This document shows, in pieces, positions 18,148-27,312 of a stretch of DNA of 64,000 nt. The stretch's first letter is position 1. The number at the start of each line of letters is the position of its first letter. Under the pieces are notes generated by a model. The model did not search any database and had not been told where the DNA came from. It saw only the letters and a list, made by a program, of their open reading frames with translations. Where the stretch lies: contig LR134362.1 in NCBI GenBank assembly GCA_900637275.1, forward strand, positions 62,001 through 126,000, read 5' to 3'. This stretch comes from [Pasteurella] aerogenes. Lineage in GTDB: Bacteria > Pseudomonadota > Gammaproteobacteria > Enterobacterales > Pasteurellaceae. Position numbers and translations under genes: made by a program.

Positions 18148-19008
18148 ATGAGAAAGCATAAACTCGGTATTTATGAAAAAGCATTACCTAAAAATATTAG
18201 CTGGCAAGATCGTTTATCTATTGCCAAAGTGTGTGGATTTGATTTCGTGGAAATTTCCATTGATGAAACTGACGAACGTTTAGCGCGTTTGGATTGGACA
18301 AAAGAAGAACGTATTGAATTAGTCAAAGCCATTATTACTACCGGCGTGACTATTCCGTCTATGTGTCTATCCGGACATCGTCGTTTCCCATTTGGTAGCC
18401 ATGATGAAAAAACGCGTCAAAAAGCCTATGAAATTATGGAAAAAGCGATTCAATTGGCGGTGGATTTAGGCATTCGTACTATTCAGCTGGCTGGTTATGA
18501 TGTTTATTATGAAGAACAAGATGAACAAACGATCGCCCGTTTCCAACAAGGTTTGGAATGGGCTACTGAATTAGCGGCAAGTAATCAGGTGACCCTCGCA
18601 GTTGAGATCATGGATACAAAATTTATGAGTTCGATCTCTCGTTGGAAAAAATGGGATGAGATCATCAAATCGCCTTGGTTTACTGTGTATCCTGACTTGG
18701 GCAATTTAACCGCGTGGAATGATAATGTGGCGGAGGAATTGCAATTAGGCATTGATAAAATTTCGGCAATTCACTTAAAAGACACTTACAAAGTGACTGA
18801 CACTTGTCCAGGGCAATTCCGTGACGTACCATTTGGTGATGGATGCGTGGATTTTGTCAGCTGCTTTGCGACCTTGCAAAAATTAAATTATCGTGGCGCC
18901 TTTTTAATTGAGATGTGGACGGAAAAATCTGCTGAACCGATTTCCGATATTATTCAAGCGCGCCAATGGATCGAACAAAAAATGAAAGAAGGGGGTTTTC
19001 AATGTTAG
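18148..19008 (+). CDS. sgbU: L-ribulose-5-phosphate / L-xylulose-5-phosphate 3-epimerase
   Basis: This TIM-barrel enzyme of the xylose isomerase-like family interconverts L-xylulose 5-phosphate and L-ribulose 5-phosphate. The protein has 286 residues. Metal ligands are visible in AVEIMDTKF (Glu), VYPDLGNLTAW (Asp), AIHLKDT (His) and FLIEMW (Glu). Its end overlaps the next gene by seven bases, indicating translational coupling. UlaE is the paralogue in ascorbate operons; the TRAP context here favours the SgbU role. Confidence 0.92.
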   Translation: MRKHKLGIYEKALPKNISWQDRLSIAKVCGFDFVEISIDETDERLARLDWTKEERIELVKAIITTGVTIPSMCLSGHRRFPFGSHDEKTRQKAYEIMEKAIQLAVDLGIRTIQLAGYDVYYEEQDEQTIARFQQGLEWATELAASNQVTLAVEIMDTKFMSSISRWKKWDEIIKSPWFTVYPDLGNLTAWNDNVAEELQLGIDKISAIHLKDTYKVTDTCPGQFRDVPFGDGCVDFVSCFATLQKLNYRGAFLIEMWTEKSAEPISDIIQARQWIEQKMKEGGFQC

Positions 19009-19697
19009 AGCAACTTAAACAGCAAGTATTAGAAGCGAATTTGGCGTTACCAAAACATAATTTGGTTACCTTTACATGGGGAAATGTTTCAGCGATCGAT
19101 CGCGAAAAAAATCTTGTGGTGATCAAGCCATCTGGCGTGGACTACGAGGTGATGAAAGCGGAAGATATGGTCGTGGTAGATTTATTCAGCGGTAAGGTCG
19201 TTGAAGGTAGCAAAAAACCGTCTTCCGATACCCCGACACATTTGGAATTATATCGCCAATTCCCAACAATTGGCGGTATTGTGCATACCCATTCTCGCCA
19301 TGCCACCATTTGGGCGCAAGCAGGACAAGATCTCATTGCCGCGGGAACTACCCATGCGGATTATTTCTATGGTGCCATTCCTTGTACCCGTCGCATGACT
19401 CAAGCGGAAATTCAAGGCGAATACGAATTGGAAACCGGTAAAGTCATCGTAGAAACCTTCCAAAAGCGCGGTATTGATCCGAAAGATATTCCGGCGGTAT
19501 TGGTCAATAGTCACGGACCTTTTGCTTGGGGAACGGATGCGGATAATGCGGTACACAATGCTGTTGTGTTGGAAGAAATCGCTTATATGAATTTATTTAG
19601 TCGTCAATTAAACCCGGGTTTACAACCAATGCAACAAGATTTGTTAGATAAACATTATCTGCGTAAACACGGTAAAAATGCTTACTACGGCCAATAA
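19002..19697 (+). CDS. sgbE: L-ribulose-5-phosphate 4-epimerase
   Basis: This class II aldolase-type zinc enzyme converts L-ribulose 5-phosphate to D-xylulose 5-phosphate. The protein has 231 residues. The zinc-binding HTHSRHATIWAQ segment and the downstream NSHGPFAWG His are visible. I start at ATG 19002 behind a G-rich ribosome site; the longer frame from 18966 would lie within sgbU. It could also be named araD or ulaF, but its neighbours fit sgbE. Confidence 0.92.
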   Translation: MLEQLKQQVLEANLALPKHNLVTFTWGNVSAIDREKNLVVIKPSGVDYEVMKAEDMVVVDLFSGKVVEGSKKPSSDTPTHLELYRQFPTIGGIVHTHSRHATIWAQAGQDLIAAGTTHADYFYGAIPCTRRMTQAEIQGEYELETGKVIVETFQKRGIDPKDIPAVLVNSHGPFAWGTDADNAVHNAVVLEEIAYMNLFSRQLNPGLQPMQQDLLDKHYLRKHGKNAYYGQ

Positions 19698-19716
19698 TTT
19701 CGCCGGAGGATATAAA

Positions 19717-20394
19717 ATGGCAAAACCTTTATTGCAAATTGCATTGGATTCCCCGACGCTGGAAAAAGCCTTATGGGATGCCAAGCAAGCAGAAAATAGC
19801 GTTGATATTATCGAAGCCGGTACCATTTTAGCCTTTGGTGAAGGAATGAAAGGCATTGCGGTTTTACGTGCATTACATCCGAATCATATTATTGTATGCG
19901 ATTTAAAAACCACCGATGGCGGCGCCATGTTGGCAAAAATGGCGTTTGAAGCCGGCGCTGATTGGCTCACCGTTTCCGCTGCGGCACATCCAGCAACCAA
20001 AGCCGCGTGTAAAAAAGTGGCGGATGAGTTTAACGCACAGCATCCTAACGCTAAAGTCAAAAAAGAAATTCAAATTGAAATTTATGGCAACTGGTCCTTA
20101 GAGGACGCTAAAGCTTGGGTAGAAAGCGGTATTACACAAGCGATTTATCATCGTTCTCGCGATGCGGAATTAGCCGGTAAAACATGGACAACGGAAGATA
20201 TTCATTTAATGCAAAAATTATCTGATTTAGGCATCCAATTATCCATTACCGGCGGTATTATCCCGGAAGATATTCATTTATTTAAAGAGATTAAAAATGT
20301 CAAAGCATTTATCGCCGGACGAGCGCTAGTTGGTGAAAAAGGACAAGAAACAGCCGACAAACTTCGCGCGGAAATTGATGCTTATTGGGAATAA
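19717..20394 (+). CDS. sgbH: 3-keto-L-gulonate-6-phosphate decarboxylase
   Basis: This member of the orotidine monophosphate decarboxylase superfamily converts 3-keto-L-gulonate 6-phosphate to L-xylulose 5-phosphate and CO2. The protein has 225 residues. Conserved segments include DIIEAGTILAFGEGMK, the magnesium site DLKTTDGG, and the phosphate-binding ITGGIIPEDI and FIAGRALVG. GGAGGA precedes ATG 19717. It is last in the operon here, whereas it stands before the two epimerases in E. coli. Confidence 0.95.
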   Translation: MAKPLLQIALDSPTLEKALWDAKQAENSVDIIEAGTILAFGEGMKGIAVLRALHPNHIIVCDLKTTDGGAMLAKMAFEAGADWLTVSAAAHPATKAACKKVADEFNAQHPNAKVKKEIQIEIYGNWSLEDAKAWVESGITQAIYHRSRDAELAGKTWTTEDIHLMQKLSDLGIQLSITGGIIPEDIHLFKEIKNVKAFIAGRALVGEKGQETADKLRAEIDAYWE

Positions 20395-20424
20395 AACTCG
20401 CCAAATTTTGACCGCACTTTATAT

Positions 20425-20458
20425 AAAAAATCCTTGTGTTTTGGCACAAGGATTTTTT
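20425..20458. terminator. Bidirectional terminator between sgbH and pfkA
   Basis: Arms TCCTTGTG (20431-20438) and CACAAGGA (20445-20452), extended by A and T runs, form a strong hairpin usable on both strands. An uptake signal lies before it at 20411-20419. Confidence 0.88.
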
Positions 20459-20478
20459 GTGTAACTGTCAACGATGAA

Positions 20479-21444
20479 TTAATACAAACGCTCAGACATT
20501 GCGAGCCAATCGGCTTTGAATTCGCGGCGCATATTATTGATAGCATCAATAATATCGTGGTGAACTAATTGCTCATTTTGAATGCCAACGCAATAGCCAC
20601 CTTTGCCTTGTAATAATAAATCGACGGCATAAACACCCATGCGGGAACCGAGGATGCGGTCAAAGGCACAAGGTGTACCACCACGTTGAATGTGGCCAAG
20701 AATGGTGGCGCGCGTTTCATGTCCAACGCGAGCTTCGATTTCTTTAGCAAGTGCGTTTACATCACAAATTAACTCAGTAATTGCGATAATAGCGTGACGC
20801 TTACCTTTGATAATACTACGTTCAATTTGTTGGATCAGTTCTTCGCGGTTAAATTCCACTTCTGATGCCACAATATATTCGCAACCACCGGCGATCCCAG
20901 CCGAGATCGTTAAATCGCTACAATGTCTGCCCATGATTTCTACGATGGAAATGCGTTGGTGGGAGCTTGAGGTATCGCGTAAACGGTCGATGGCTTCTAC
21001 AGCTGTTTCAAGCGCAGTTTGATAGCCAATGGTATAGTCTGTACCGGCGACGTCGTTGTCAATGGTACCTGGGATCCCGACGCAAGGGAAACCATGTTCT
21101 TCAGTCAGTAATTTCGCCCCCATATAAGAACCATCCCCGCCGATGACGACTAAGGCGTCAATGCCATGAGAACGCAAAATTTCCGCACATTTAGCACGAA
21201 TTGCCGGATCTTTAAATTCAGGAAAACGTGCCGAACCAAGGAAAGTACCACCACGATTGATGACATCAGAGACGCTGTAGCGGGTCAATTGCTTGATTTT
21301 ATTGTTATAAAGTCCTTTATAGCCTTCATAAATACCATAAACCTCAAGTCCTTCTGATAATGCCGCGCGAACCACGCCTCGGATGGCAGCATTCATCCCC
21401 GGTGCGTCACCACCGCTGGTTAAGACAGCAATTTTTCTAATCAT
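20479..21444 (-). CDS. pfkA: ATP-dependent 6-phosphofructokinase
   Basis: This glycolytic enzyme phosphorylates fructose 6-phosphate. The protein has 321 residues, close to the E. coli length. ATP-binding segments are GGDAPGMNA (from residue 11) and GGDGS (102-106). The catalytic Asp lies in GTIDNDVAGTD near residue 129. It stands alone on the minus strand and converges with the sgb genes. Confidence 0.97.
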   Translation of the reverse strand: MIRKIAVLTSGGDAPGMNAAIRGVVRAALSEGLEVYGIYEGYKGLYNNKIKQLTRYSVSDVINRGGTFLGSARFPEFKDPAIRAKCAEILRSHGIDALVVIGGDGSYMGAKLLTEEHGFPCVGIPGTIDNDVAGTDYTIGYQTALETAVEAIDRLRDTSSSHQRISIVEIMGRHCSDLTISAGIAGGCEYIVASEVEFNREELIQQIERSIIKGKRHAIIAITELICDVNALAKEIEARVGHETRATILGHIQRGGTPCAFDRILGSRMGVYAVDLLLQGKGGYCVGIQNEQLVHHDIIDAINNMRREFKADWLAMSERLY

Positions 21445-21534
21445 AAATTACACCTATTTAAGTTGAAAAATAAATACTAAAACTGCGCCTAGATTACACT
21501 ATTCACGATTTCCGCTCTACAAAAATTTTGTGAA

Positions 21535-22443
21535 TTACATCACATTTTGATCTAGTTTATGATTTTCCTGTTGAACCACACTGGTCGGTTCGTGATGAAT
21601 AACAATATCAACATGAGAAAAGGCACTAATTAAGCGTTTTTCCAATTTATCTGTAATCTCGTGGGCAGTTAAAAAGGACAAATGATCATCTAATTCCAAA
21701 TGAAATTGGATAAAGCGCGTTGCGCCAGAACGACGTGTTCGCAAGTCATGAAATCCTAAGATATTGGGATCATCTAAAATAATTTGAGTAATTTGCTCAA
21801 TTTCATCTTGCGGTAACGCGCGATCAAGTAACAACTGAATTGCATCAAATAGCATTTTTAACGCGCTGACTAAAATATATAAGGCAATCAAAATCGCAAA
21901 AATAGCATCTGCTAAGAGAAAGCCGAAATCCGTTAAAAGTAAGGATAATAAGATGGCGATATTCATAAACAAATCGGTTTTATAATGTAGGCGATCGGCT
22001 TTAATCGCCGGACTGTCTGTTTGTTGGATGACGCGTCCTTGAAACCAGACTAAAAATAACGTTGCAAGAATAGAAAAAGCGATAACCGCCAAACCAAGAT
22101 GGGTGTTAGCCAGCGGTTGTGGCGCATTGAGACGGTGAATACCTTGCAGTAAGAGAAAAATTGCCGAGCCGGAAATAAATGCGCTTTGTGCCACTGCTGC
22201 TAAGGATTCTGCTTTGCCATGTCCAAAGGAATGATTATGATCTGCCGGCATTAAGGCAAAGCGCAAAATCAGCATATTCATAAACGAAGCAAACAGATCT
22301 AACATTGAATCAGTAATGGACGCCAACATACTGACTGAACCGGTTTTCCACCAGGCTAATCCCTTGATTAAAATTAGCAAGAATGCAGTAAAAACCGCCA
22401 AGTTTGCGGCGGTTTTTACTTGTTTTGAATAGGTGCTATTCAT
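21535..22443 (-). CDS. fieF: Cation diffusion facilitator, FieF-like
   Basis: This inner-membrane proton-coupled exporter acts on divalent metals such as Zn(II) and Fe(II). The protein has 302 residues. It shows six hydrophobic helices, the transport-site residues in SITDSMLDLFAS, HNHSFGHGKAE after helix 2, and a cytoplasmic C-terminal domain with His residues. Its start overlaps the end of the upstream lipoprotein gene by eight bases, so it is probably translated from the ung-yaaA-lipoprotein message. Confidence 0.93.
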   Translation of the reverse strand: MNSTYSKQVKTAANLAVFTAFLLILIKGLAWWKTGSVSMLASITDSMLDLFASFMNMLILRFALMPADHNHSFGHGKAESLAAVAQSAFISGSAIFLLLQGIHRLNAPQPLANTHLGLAVIAFSILATLFLVWFQGRVIQQTDSPAIKADRLHYKTDLFMNIAILLSLLLTDFGFLLADAIFAILIALYILVSALKMLFDAIQLLLDRALPQDEIEQITQIILDDPNILGFHDLRTRRSGATRFIQFHLELDDHLSFLTAHEITDKLEKRLISAFSHVDIVIHHEPTSVVQQENHKLDQNVM

Positions 22444-22996
22444 TGATGCAACCCCAATTCCAATTGGCTTGAGCTAGATTTTTCAATTCCTTATCAACCA
22501 CATAGCGTTTTAAATAGCTCGCAATTTTGACATTGTTCATATTCATCAGCTTTTTATTTTTTGCCACTTTAAGGGAATATTGATATTGGACAAACCCGCA
22601 CTGCGGTATATTTTTTCCTTTAGTGACATCTACTTGCCAATTTTTATTGCGTGCGGAAGGCGCATAAATAACATAAGAATACAGCGTATGATCTTTTTCA
22701 TATAATTTAAAATGTTCAACGCCGGTTTTTTTATACACATTTTCACGCAAGGCAATACGTTCTTTAAAATCGCGTTTTGGGCTACGATCTAATAATAATT
22801 CCACCGTACTTTGCCAATTTTCCGGCGTATCTTCTTTTTTCAAATACACATAATGTCCAACATCGCCTAAATCCTGCTGTGATGTTAAATAAAAGCTTTT
22901 ATTGTCATGATTAATCACTTCTGGCACGGATAATTGAGGTTGTGATGCGCAAGCACTTAACAAAAGTGCGGTCAAAATAACGACAATTTTTTTCAT
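22436..22996 (-). CDS. Lipoprotein of unknown function
   Basis: I do not recognise the family of this 186-residue protein. It has a lipoprotein signal peptide with lipobox LLSAC and Cys16 as the lipidation site. The mature part is basic, with a late Cys pair-like pattern (CGF and WGC). An uptake signal (22964-22972) is built into the signal-peptide codons, encoding part of LTALLL, which is common in this family of bacteria. The gene lies one base after yaaA and overlaps fieF, so it is part of one operon. Confidence 0.85.
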   Translation of the reverse strand: MKKIVVILTALLLSACASQPQLSVPEVINHDNKSFYLTSQQDLGDVGHYVYLKKEDTPENWQSTVELLLDRSPKRDFKERIALRENVYKKTGVEHFKLYEKDHTLYSYVIYAPSARNKNWQVDVTKGKNIPQCGFVQYQYSLKVAKNKKLMNMNNVKIASYLKRYVVDKELKNLAQANWNWGCINE

Positions 22997-22997
22997 C

Positions 22998-23774
22998 TTA
23001 TTCTGTTAAATCCCGTTTAAAAATAAATTCTTGTTCACTTGATGCCATTTCGTCAAAACGATAACCGCCCAAATCAAATTGTTTTAATTGTTCGACCTCG
23101 GTTAAGCGATTTTGAATAATATAGCGGCACATTAATCCACGCGCTTTTTTGGCATAAAAACTGATCACTTTATATTTCCCGTTTTTATTATCCAAAAACA
23201 CCGGTTTAATAATCTTTGCCTTTAACTGCGCTTCGCGCACCGATTTGTAATATTCGTCAGAGGCTAAATTGACTAAAATATTATCCCCTTGTTCATCGAT
23301 CGCTTGCTGCAAATATTGAGTAATAATATTGCCCCAAAATGTGTATAAATCTTTGCCTTGTGGATGATGCAATTTTGTCCCCATTTCCAAACGATAGGCT
23401 TGCATCAAATCCAACGGACGCAAAAGTCCGTACAAACCGGATAACATCCGTAAATGAGATTGAGCAAATAAAATATCTTCAGCGGAAAGCGTTTCCACTT
23501 CCAAACCAGTATAAACATCCCCTTTAAAAGCATAAATAGCGGCACGCGAGTTTTCTTCAGTATGCTCACGTTGCCATTGAGCAAAGCGCGCCACGTTCAA
23601 CCCCGCTAATTTGTCGCTAATTGACATCAACGATGCGACTTCCGCCGGACTTAATTGGCGGCAAATTTGAATAAGTTGTTCGCTATATTCCGTTAATAAA
23701 GGCTGTGAAAACGGTAAATTTTGCACCGCACTTTCAAAATCCAGCGTTTTTGCCGGAGAAATAATCGCTAACAT
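22998..23774 (-). CDS. yaaA: Peroxide stress protein YaaA
   Basis: This DUF328 / UPF0246 protein has 258 residues. E. coli YaaA is induced by OxyR, lowers free iron during peroxide stress and binds DNA. The N-terminal LAIISPAKTLDF and the segments YVFKGDVYTGL-like (IYAFKGDVYTGL) and YYAKKARGLMCRYI are typical. It lies between ung and the lipoprotein gene. An uptake signal lies in the N-terminal codons at 23725-23733. Confidence 0.94.
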   Translation of the reverse strand: MLAIISPAKTLDFESAVQNLPFSQPLLTEYSEQLIQICRQLSPAEVASLMSISDKLAGLNVARFAQWQREHTEENSRAAIYAFKGDVYTGLEVETLSAEDILFAQSHLRMLSGLYGLLRPLDLMQAYRLEMGTKLHHPQGKDLYTFWGNIITQYLQQAIDEQGDNILVNLASDEYYKSVREAQLKAKIIKPVFLDNKNGKYKVISFYAKKARGLMCRYIIQNRLTEVEQLKQFDLGGYRFDEMASSEQEFIFKRDLTE

Positions 23775-23801
23775 ATTAATGCTCCTATCATGAATCTCAT
23801 A

Positions 23802-24473
23802 TTATTGCGGTGTAATTTGCCAGTTAATTTCTGCTAACTGATGTTGGCGCAAATAGGCATTGGCTTTTAAAAAATGCTGACAAGTCAAAAAGCCACGATG
23901 CGCCGAAAGTGGTGACGGATGTGGCGCGGTCAATACGCAATGTTTCTGCCGATCAATAAATTGTCCTTTTTTTTGCGCATGGCTGCCCCATAAGAGAAAA
24001 ACCAGATGCTCGCGGTGTTGATTGAGGGCTTCGATAACGCGATCGGTAAAGGTTTCCCAACCAAAATTCGCATGAGAATTAGCTTGCCCCTGTTCCACTG
24101 TCAACACTGTATTTAGCAATAACACCCCTTGCTGCGCCCATTCTACTAAATAGCCATAATTGTCTGGAATGACAAAATCCGCAAAATCATTGGCTAAGGC
24201 TTTGTAAATATTTACCAAAGAAGGCGGCGGTTGTACACCCGGTCGCACAGAAAATGCCAACCCGTGTGCCTGATTGGGACGATGGTAAGGATCTTGCCCC
24301 AAGATCACCACCTTGACCTGATCAAACTCCGTCAATTTAAATGCATTAAAGACATCTTCCGGTGGCGGATAAACCACTCTGCCCGCATTTCTTACCGCTT
24401 GTACTTGATGCAAAATCTGTTGAAAATAGGGTTGCGTTTTTTCTTGACCAATCGCCTCTTTCCATGTTTTCAT
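23802..24473 (-). CDS. ung: Uracil-DNA glycosylase
   Basis: This base-excision repair enzyme removes uracil from DNA. The protein has 223 residues. The catalytic GQDPYH motif is at residues 59-64 with Asp61, and the DNA-intercalating HPSPLSAHRGF begins at His185. I start at ATG 24473, with GAGG seven bases upstream, rather than at the TTG two codons earlier. It is the first gene of a four-gene minus-strand operon. Confidence 0.96.
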   Translation of the reverse strand: MKTWKEAIGQEKTQPYFQQILHQVQAVRNAGRVVYPPPEDVFNAFKLTEFDQVKVVILGQDPYHRPNQAHGLAFSVRPGVQPPPSLVNIYKALANDFADFVIPDNYGYLVEWAQQGVLLLNTVLTVEQGQANSHANFGWETFTDRVIEALNQHREHLVFLLWGSHAQKKGQFIDRQKHCVLTAPHPSPLSAHRGFLTCQHFLKANAYLRQHQLAEINWQITPQ

Positions 24474-24616
24474 TACCAAACCTCACAATGGCATTTTTAT
24501 GCGCTTCATTATAAAGAACCTCAAGCCAAATTAATAGATTTATTGCAATTTGTTAAAGTGTGGTAAATTAAATGTTAAATATTTGATAAATTATATCTTG
24601 TTGATTTTTATATTTT

Positions 24617-24630
24617 TTGATTTGTATCAA
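24617..24630 (+). promoter_or_regulatory. FNR box 1 upstream of grcA
   Basis: TTGATTTGTATCAA is a perfect TTGAT-N4-ATCAA FNR site. Its centre lies 43 bases before the second box. Confidence 0.85.
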
Positions 24631-24659
24631 TTTCGCTAATTTAATTTTAAAAAAACATT

Positions 24660-24706
24660 CTGATCTATATCAAAATATTTGAAAGCCTCAAATTTTTTGC
24701 TAAAAT
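24660..24706 (+). promoter_or_regulatory. FNR box 2 and -10 element of grcA
   Basis: CTGATCTATATCAA (24660-24673) is a near-perfect FNR site. A -10 box TAAAAT lies at 24701-24706, so the box is centred a little over 40 bases before the likely start, as for FNR-activated class II promoters. Confidence 0.75.
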
Positions 24707-24750
24707 TGTTGTCAATTTAAACAAACTAACACGCCAACTTAGGAGGCATT

Positions 24751-25134
24751 ATGATTAAAGGTATTCAAATTACACAGGCGGCTAATGACAATCTATTAAA
24801 TTCATTTTGGTTATTAGACAGCGAAAAAGGTGAAGCTCGTTGTTTATGTGCCAAAGGCGATTTCGCTGAAGACCAAGTCGTTGCGGTAAGCGAATTAGGT
24901 CAAATCGAATATCGCGAATTACCGGTTGACGTTGCACCGACAGTAAAAGTGGAAGGTGGTCAACACTTAAACGTGAACGTATTACGTCGTGAAACCTTAG
25001 AAGATGCGGTAAAACACCCTGAAAAATATCCGCAATTAACTATCCGTGTTTCCGGCTATGCTGTGCGTTTCAACTCATTAACGCCAGAACAACAACGCGA
25101 TGTAATTACTCGTACTTTCACTGAAAGTTTATAA
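24751..25134 (+). CDS. grcA: Autonomous glycyl radical cofactor
   Basis: This small protein repairs oxygen-damaged pyruvate formate-lyase by supplying a fresh glycyl radical domain. The protein has 127 residues. The glycyl radical motif RVSGYAVRFNSL is near the C-terminus with Gly102. AGGAGG precedes the start. Tandem FNR boxes upstream fit strong induction without oxygen or at low pH. It is monocistronic with its own terminator. Confidence 0.96.
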   Translation: MIKGIQITQAANDNLLNSFWLLDSEKGEARCLCAKGDFAEDQVVAVSELGQIEYRELPVDVAPTVKVEGGQHLNVNVLRRETLEDAVKHPEKYPQLTIRVSGYAVRFNSLTPEQQRDVITRTFTESL

Positions 25135-25158
25135 TTTCTCGCAAAACGTAGTAATATT

Positions 25159-25192
25159 ACGCTCTTGCCACCAAGGTGAGAGCGTTTTTTTA
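25159..25192 (+). terminator. Terminator of grcA
   Basis: Arms ACGCTCT (25159-25165) and AGAGCGT (25179-25185) are followed by a run of T residues. The loop contains a further CACC/GGTG pairing. Confidence 0.85.
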
Positions 25193-25294
25193 TTCCTTTC
25201 TTAATTCTTTAATTAATTGAACTACTGTATGTTTTTGTGATGGGGTTAAACTTGTCCAAATGCGATCTATTTCACTAGCCAACGGTTGCGCCAT
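25190..25294 (-). CDS. Possible 34-residue peptide in the grcA-lepA gap
   Basis: A short frame on the minus strand begins ATG at 25294 and encodes a 34-residue peptide with a protein-like composition (MAQPLASEIDR at its start, then SLTPSQKHTV and ending IKELRKE). An in-frame stop lies just upstream, so it is not simply the end of a longer frame in phase. No clear ribosome site is seen, and its stop codon lies in the T run of the grcA terminator. It may be a genuine small protein, a remnant, or chance. The rest of the 373-base gap holds one uptake signal (25407-25415) and AT-rich sequence before lepA. Confidence 0.3.
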   Translation of the reverse strand: MAQPLASEIDRIWTSLTPSQKHTVVQLIKELRKE

Positions 25295-25507
25295 AAATAA
25301 TTAATAAGCAAAATGGTGCATTTATTCGCGTTATCGTTTTGTGGCGCTAAAAATCATTATATTGAATTTACGCATTCTATCCTCATAAAAAATTTGCTAA
25401 AAAATTACCGCACTTTCCGCTATTCGTATAGCGTATTTCTTGATATTCAGGTACAATCCCAAAGTTAAACCTTAGTTAAATTTAAGTATTACATTATTTA
25501 TAAAAAT

Positions 25508-27304
25508 ATGAAGAATATCAGAAACTTTTCAATTATTGCTCACATCGATCATGGTAAATCAACACTTTCAGATCGTTTAATTCAAACCTGTGGCGGGCTT
25601 TCCGATCGTGAGATGGCAGAGCAAGTTTTAGACTCGATGGATTTAGAACGTGAGCGCGGGATCACTATTAAAGCGCAAAGCGTGACTTTAAATTACCAAG
25701 CAAAAGATGGCGAAACCTACCAATTAAATTTTATCGATACACCGGGACATGTGGACTTTTCTTACGAAGTATCTCGCTCTTTAGCTGCTTGTGAAGGCGC
25801 GTTGTTGGTGGTGGATGCGGGGCAAGGGGTGGAGGCACAAACCCTGGCTAACTGCTACACCGCCATTGAGATGAATTTGGAAGTCGTGCCGATTTTAAAC
25901 AAAATCGATTTACCGGCGGCAGATCCGGAACGTGTTGCCGAAGAAATTGAAGATATTGTGGGCATAGATGCGCTAGATGCTGTGCGTTGTTCAGCTAAAA
26001 CCGGACAAGGCATTGAAGATGTATTAGAAGAAATCGTGCGTAAAATTCCGGCACCAGAAGGCGATCCAAATGCCCCATTACAAGCCTTGATTATTGACTC
26101 TTGGTTTGATAACTATTTGGGTGTCGTTTCTTTAGTAAGAATTAAAAACGGCACCTTACGCAAAGGCGATAAGATCAAGGTAATGTCTACCGGTCAATCT
26201 TATAACGTGGATCGCTTGGGGATTTTTACGCCGAAACAAGTGGATACCGCACAGTTAAATTGTGGCGAAGTAGGTTGGGTGGTTTGTGCGATAAAAGATA
26301 TTTTAGGCGCACCGGTAGGCGATACCTTAACCTCACACAACAATCCGGCAACTTCGGTGTTACCGGGCTTTAAAAAAGTCAAACCGCAAGTGTATGCGGG
26401 ACTTTTCCCGATCAGTTCTGATGATTATGAGGCATTTCGTGATGCGTTGGGTAAACTTAGCTTAAACGATGCATCATTGTTCTATGAGCCGGAAAATTCG
26501 ACCGCACTTGGTTTTGGTTTCCGCTGTGGTTTCTTGGGCTTGTTGCACATGGAAATTATCCAAGAGCGTTTGGAACGTGAATATGACTTGGATTTGATTA
26601 CGACAGCGCCAACGGTAGTATATGAAGTGGAACAAACCAATGGGGAAGTTGTCTATGTTGATAGTCCGGCAAAATTGCCGCCACTCAATAATATTGCGGA
26701 AATTCGTGAACCGATCGCGGAATGTAATATGCTGTTACCTCAAAGTTATTTGGGGAATGTCATTACCTTGTGCGTTGAAAAACGCGGGGTGCAAACCAAT
26801 ATGGTTTACCATGGTAACCAAGTGGCGTTAACTTACGAAATCCCGATGGGCGAAGTGGTATTGGATTTCTTCGACCGCTTGAAATCCACCTCGCGCGGTT
26901 ATGCGTCGTTGGATTATGGTTTTAAACGTTTCCAAGCATCCGATATGGTGCGCGTGGATATTATGATTAACGGTGAGCGCGTGGATGCGTTAGCGTTGAT
27001 TGTACATAAAGATAACGCGCAATATCGTGGACGTGAGTTGGTGGAAAAAATGCGTGAGCTAATTCCGCGCCAACAGTTTGATATTGCTATTCAAGCGGCA
27101 ATCGGCAACCATATCATTGCGCGTTCAACGGTGAAACAATTGCGTAAAAACGTATTGGCAAAATGTTATGGTGGTGACGTGAGTCGTAAGAAAAAATTGT
27201 TGCAAAAACAAAAAGAGGGTAAAAAACGCATGAAATCCTTAGGCAACGTTGAGGTTCCGCAAGAGGCATTTTTAGCGATTTTACACGTAGGAAAAGATAA
27301 TTAA
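25508..27304 (+). CDS. lepA: Elongation factor 4
   Basis: LepA is a ribosome-associated GTPase that acts during initiation and elongation stress. The protein has 598 residues. The G1 motif is AHIDHGKST, followed by DTPGHVDF (G3) and NKIDLP (G4). EF-G-like domains and the LepA-specific C-terminal domain (SRKKKLLQKQKEGKKRMKS) follow. It begins the lepA-lepB-rnc-era gene group with eight bases to lepB. An uptake signal lies at 26501-26509. Confidence 0.97.
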   Translation: MKNIRNFSIIAHIDHGKSTLSDRLIQTCGGLSDREMAEQVLDSMDLERERGITIKAQSVTLNYQAKDGETYQLNFIDTPGHVDFSYEVSRSLAACEGALLVVDAGQGVEAQTLANCYTAIEMNLEVVPILNKIDLPAADPERVAEEIEDIVGIDALDAVRCSAKTGQGIEDVLEEIVRKIPAPEGDPNAPLQALIIDSWFDNYLGVVSLVRIKNGTLRKGDKIKVMSTGQSYNVDRLGIFTPKQVDTAQLNCGEVGWVVCAIKDILGAPVGDTLTSHNNPATSVLPGFKKVKPQVYAGLFPISSDDYEAFRDALGKLSLNDASLFYEPENSTALGFGFRCGFLGLLHMEIIQERLEREYDLDLITTAPTVVYEVEQTNGEVVYVDSPAKLPPLNNIAEIREPIAECNMLLPQSYLGNVITLCVEKRGVQTNMVYHGNQVALTYEIPMGEVVLDFFDRLKSTSRGYASLDYGFKRFQASDMVRVDIMINGERVDALALIVHKDNAQYRGRELVEKMRELIPRQQFDIAIQAAIGNHIIARSTVKQLRKNVLAKCYGGDVSRKKKLLQKQKEGKKRMKSLGNVEVPQEAFLAILHVGKDN

Positions 27305-27312
27305 GGATAGTT

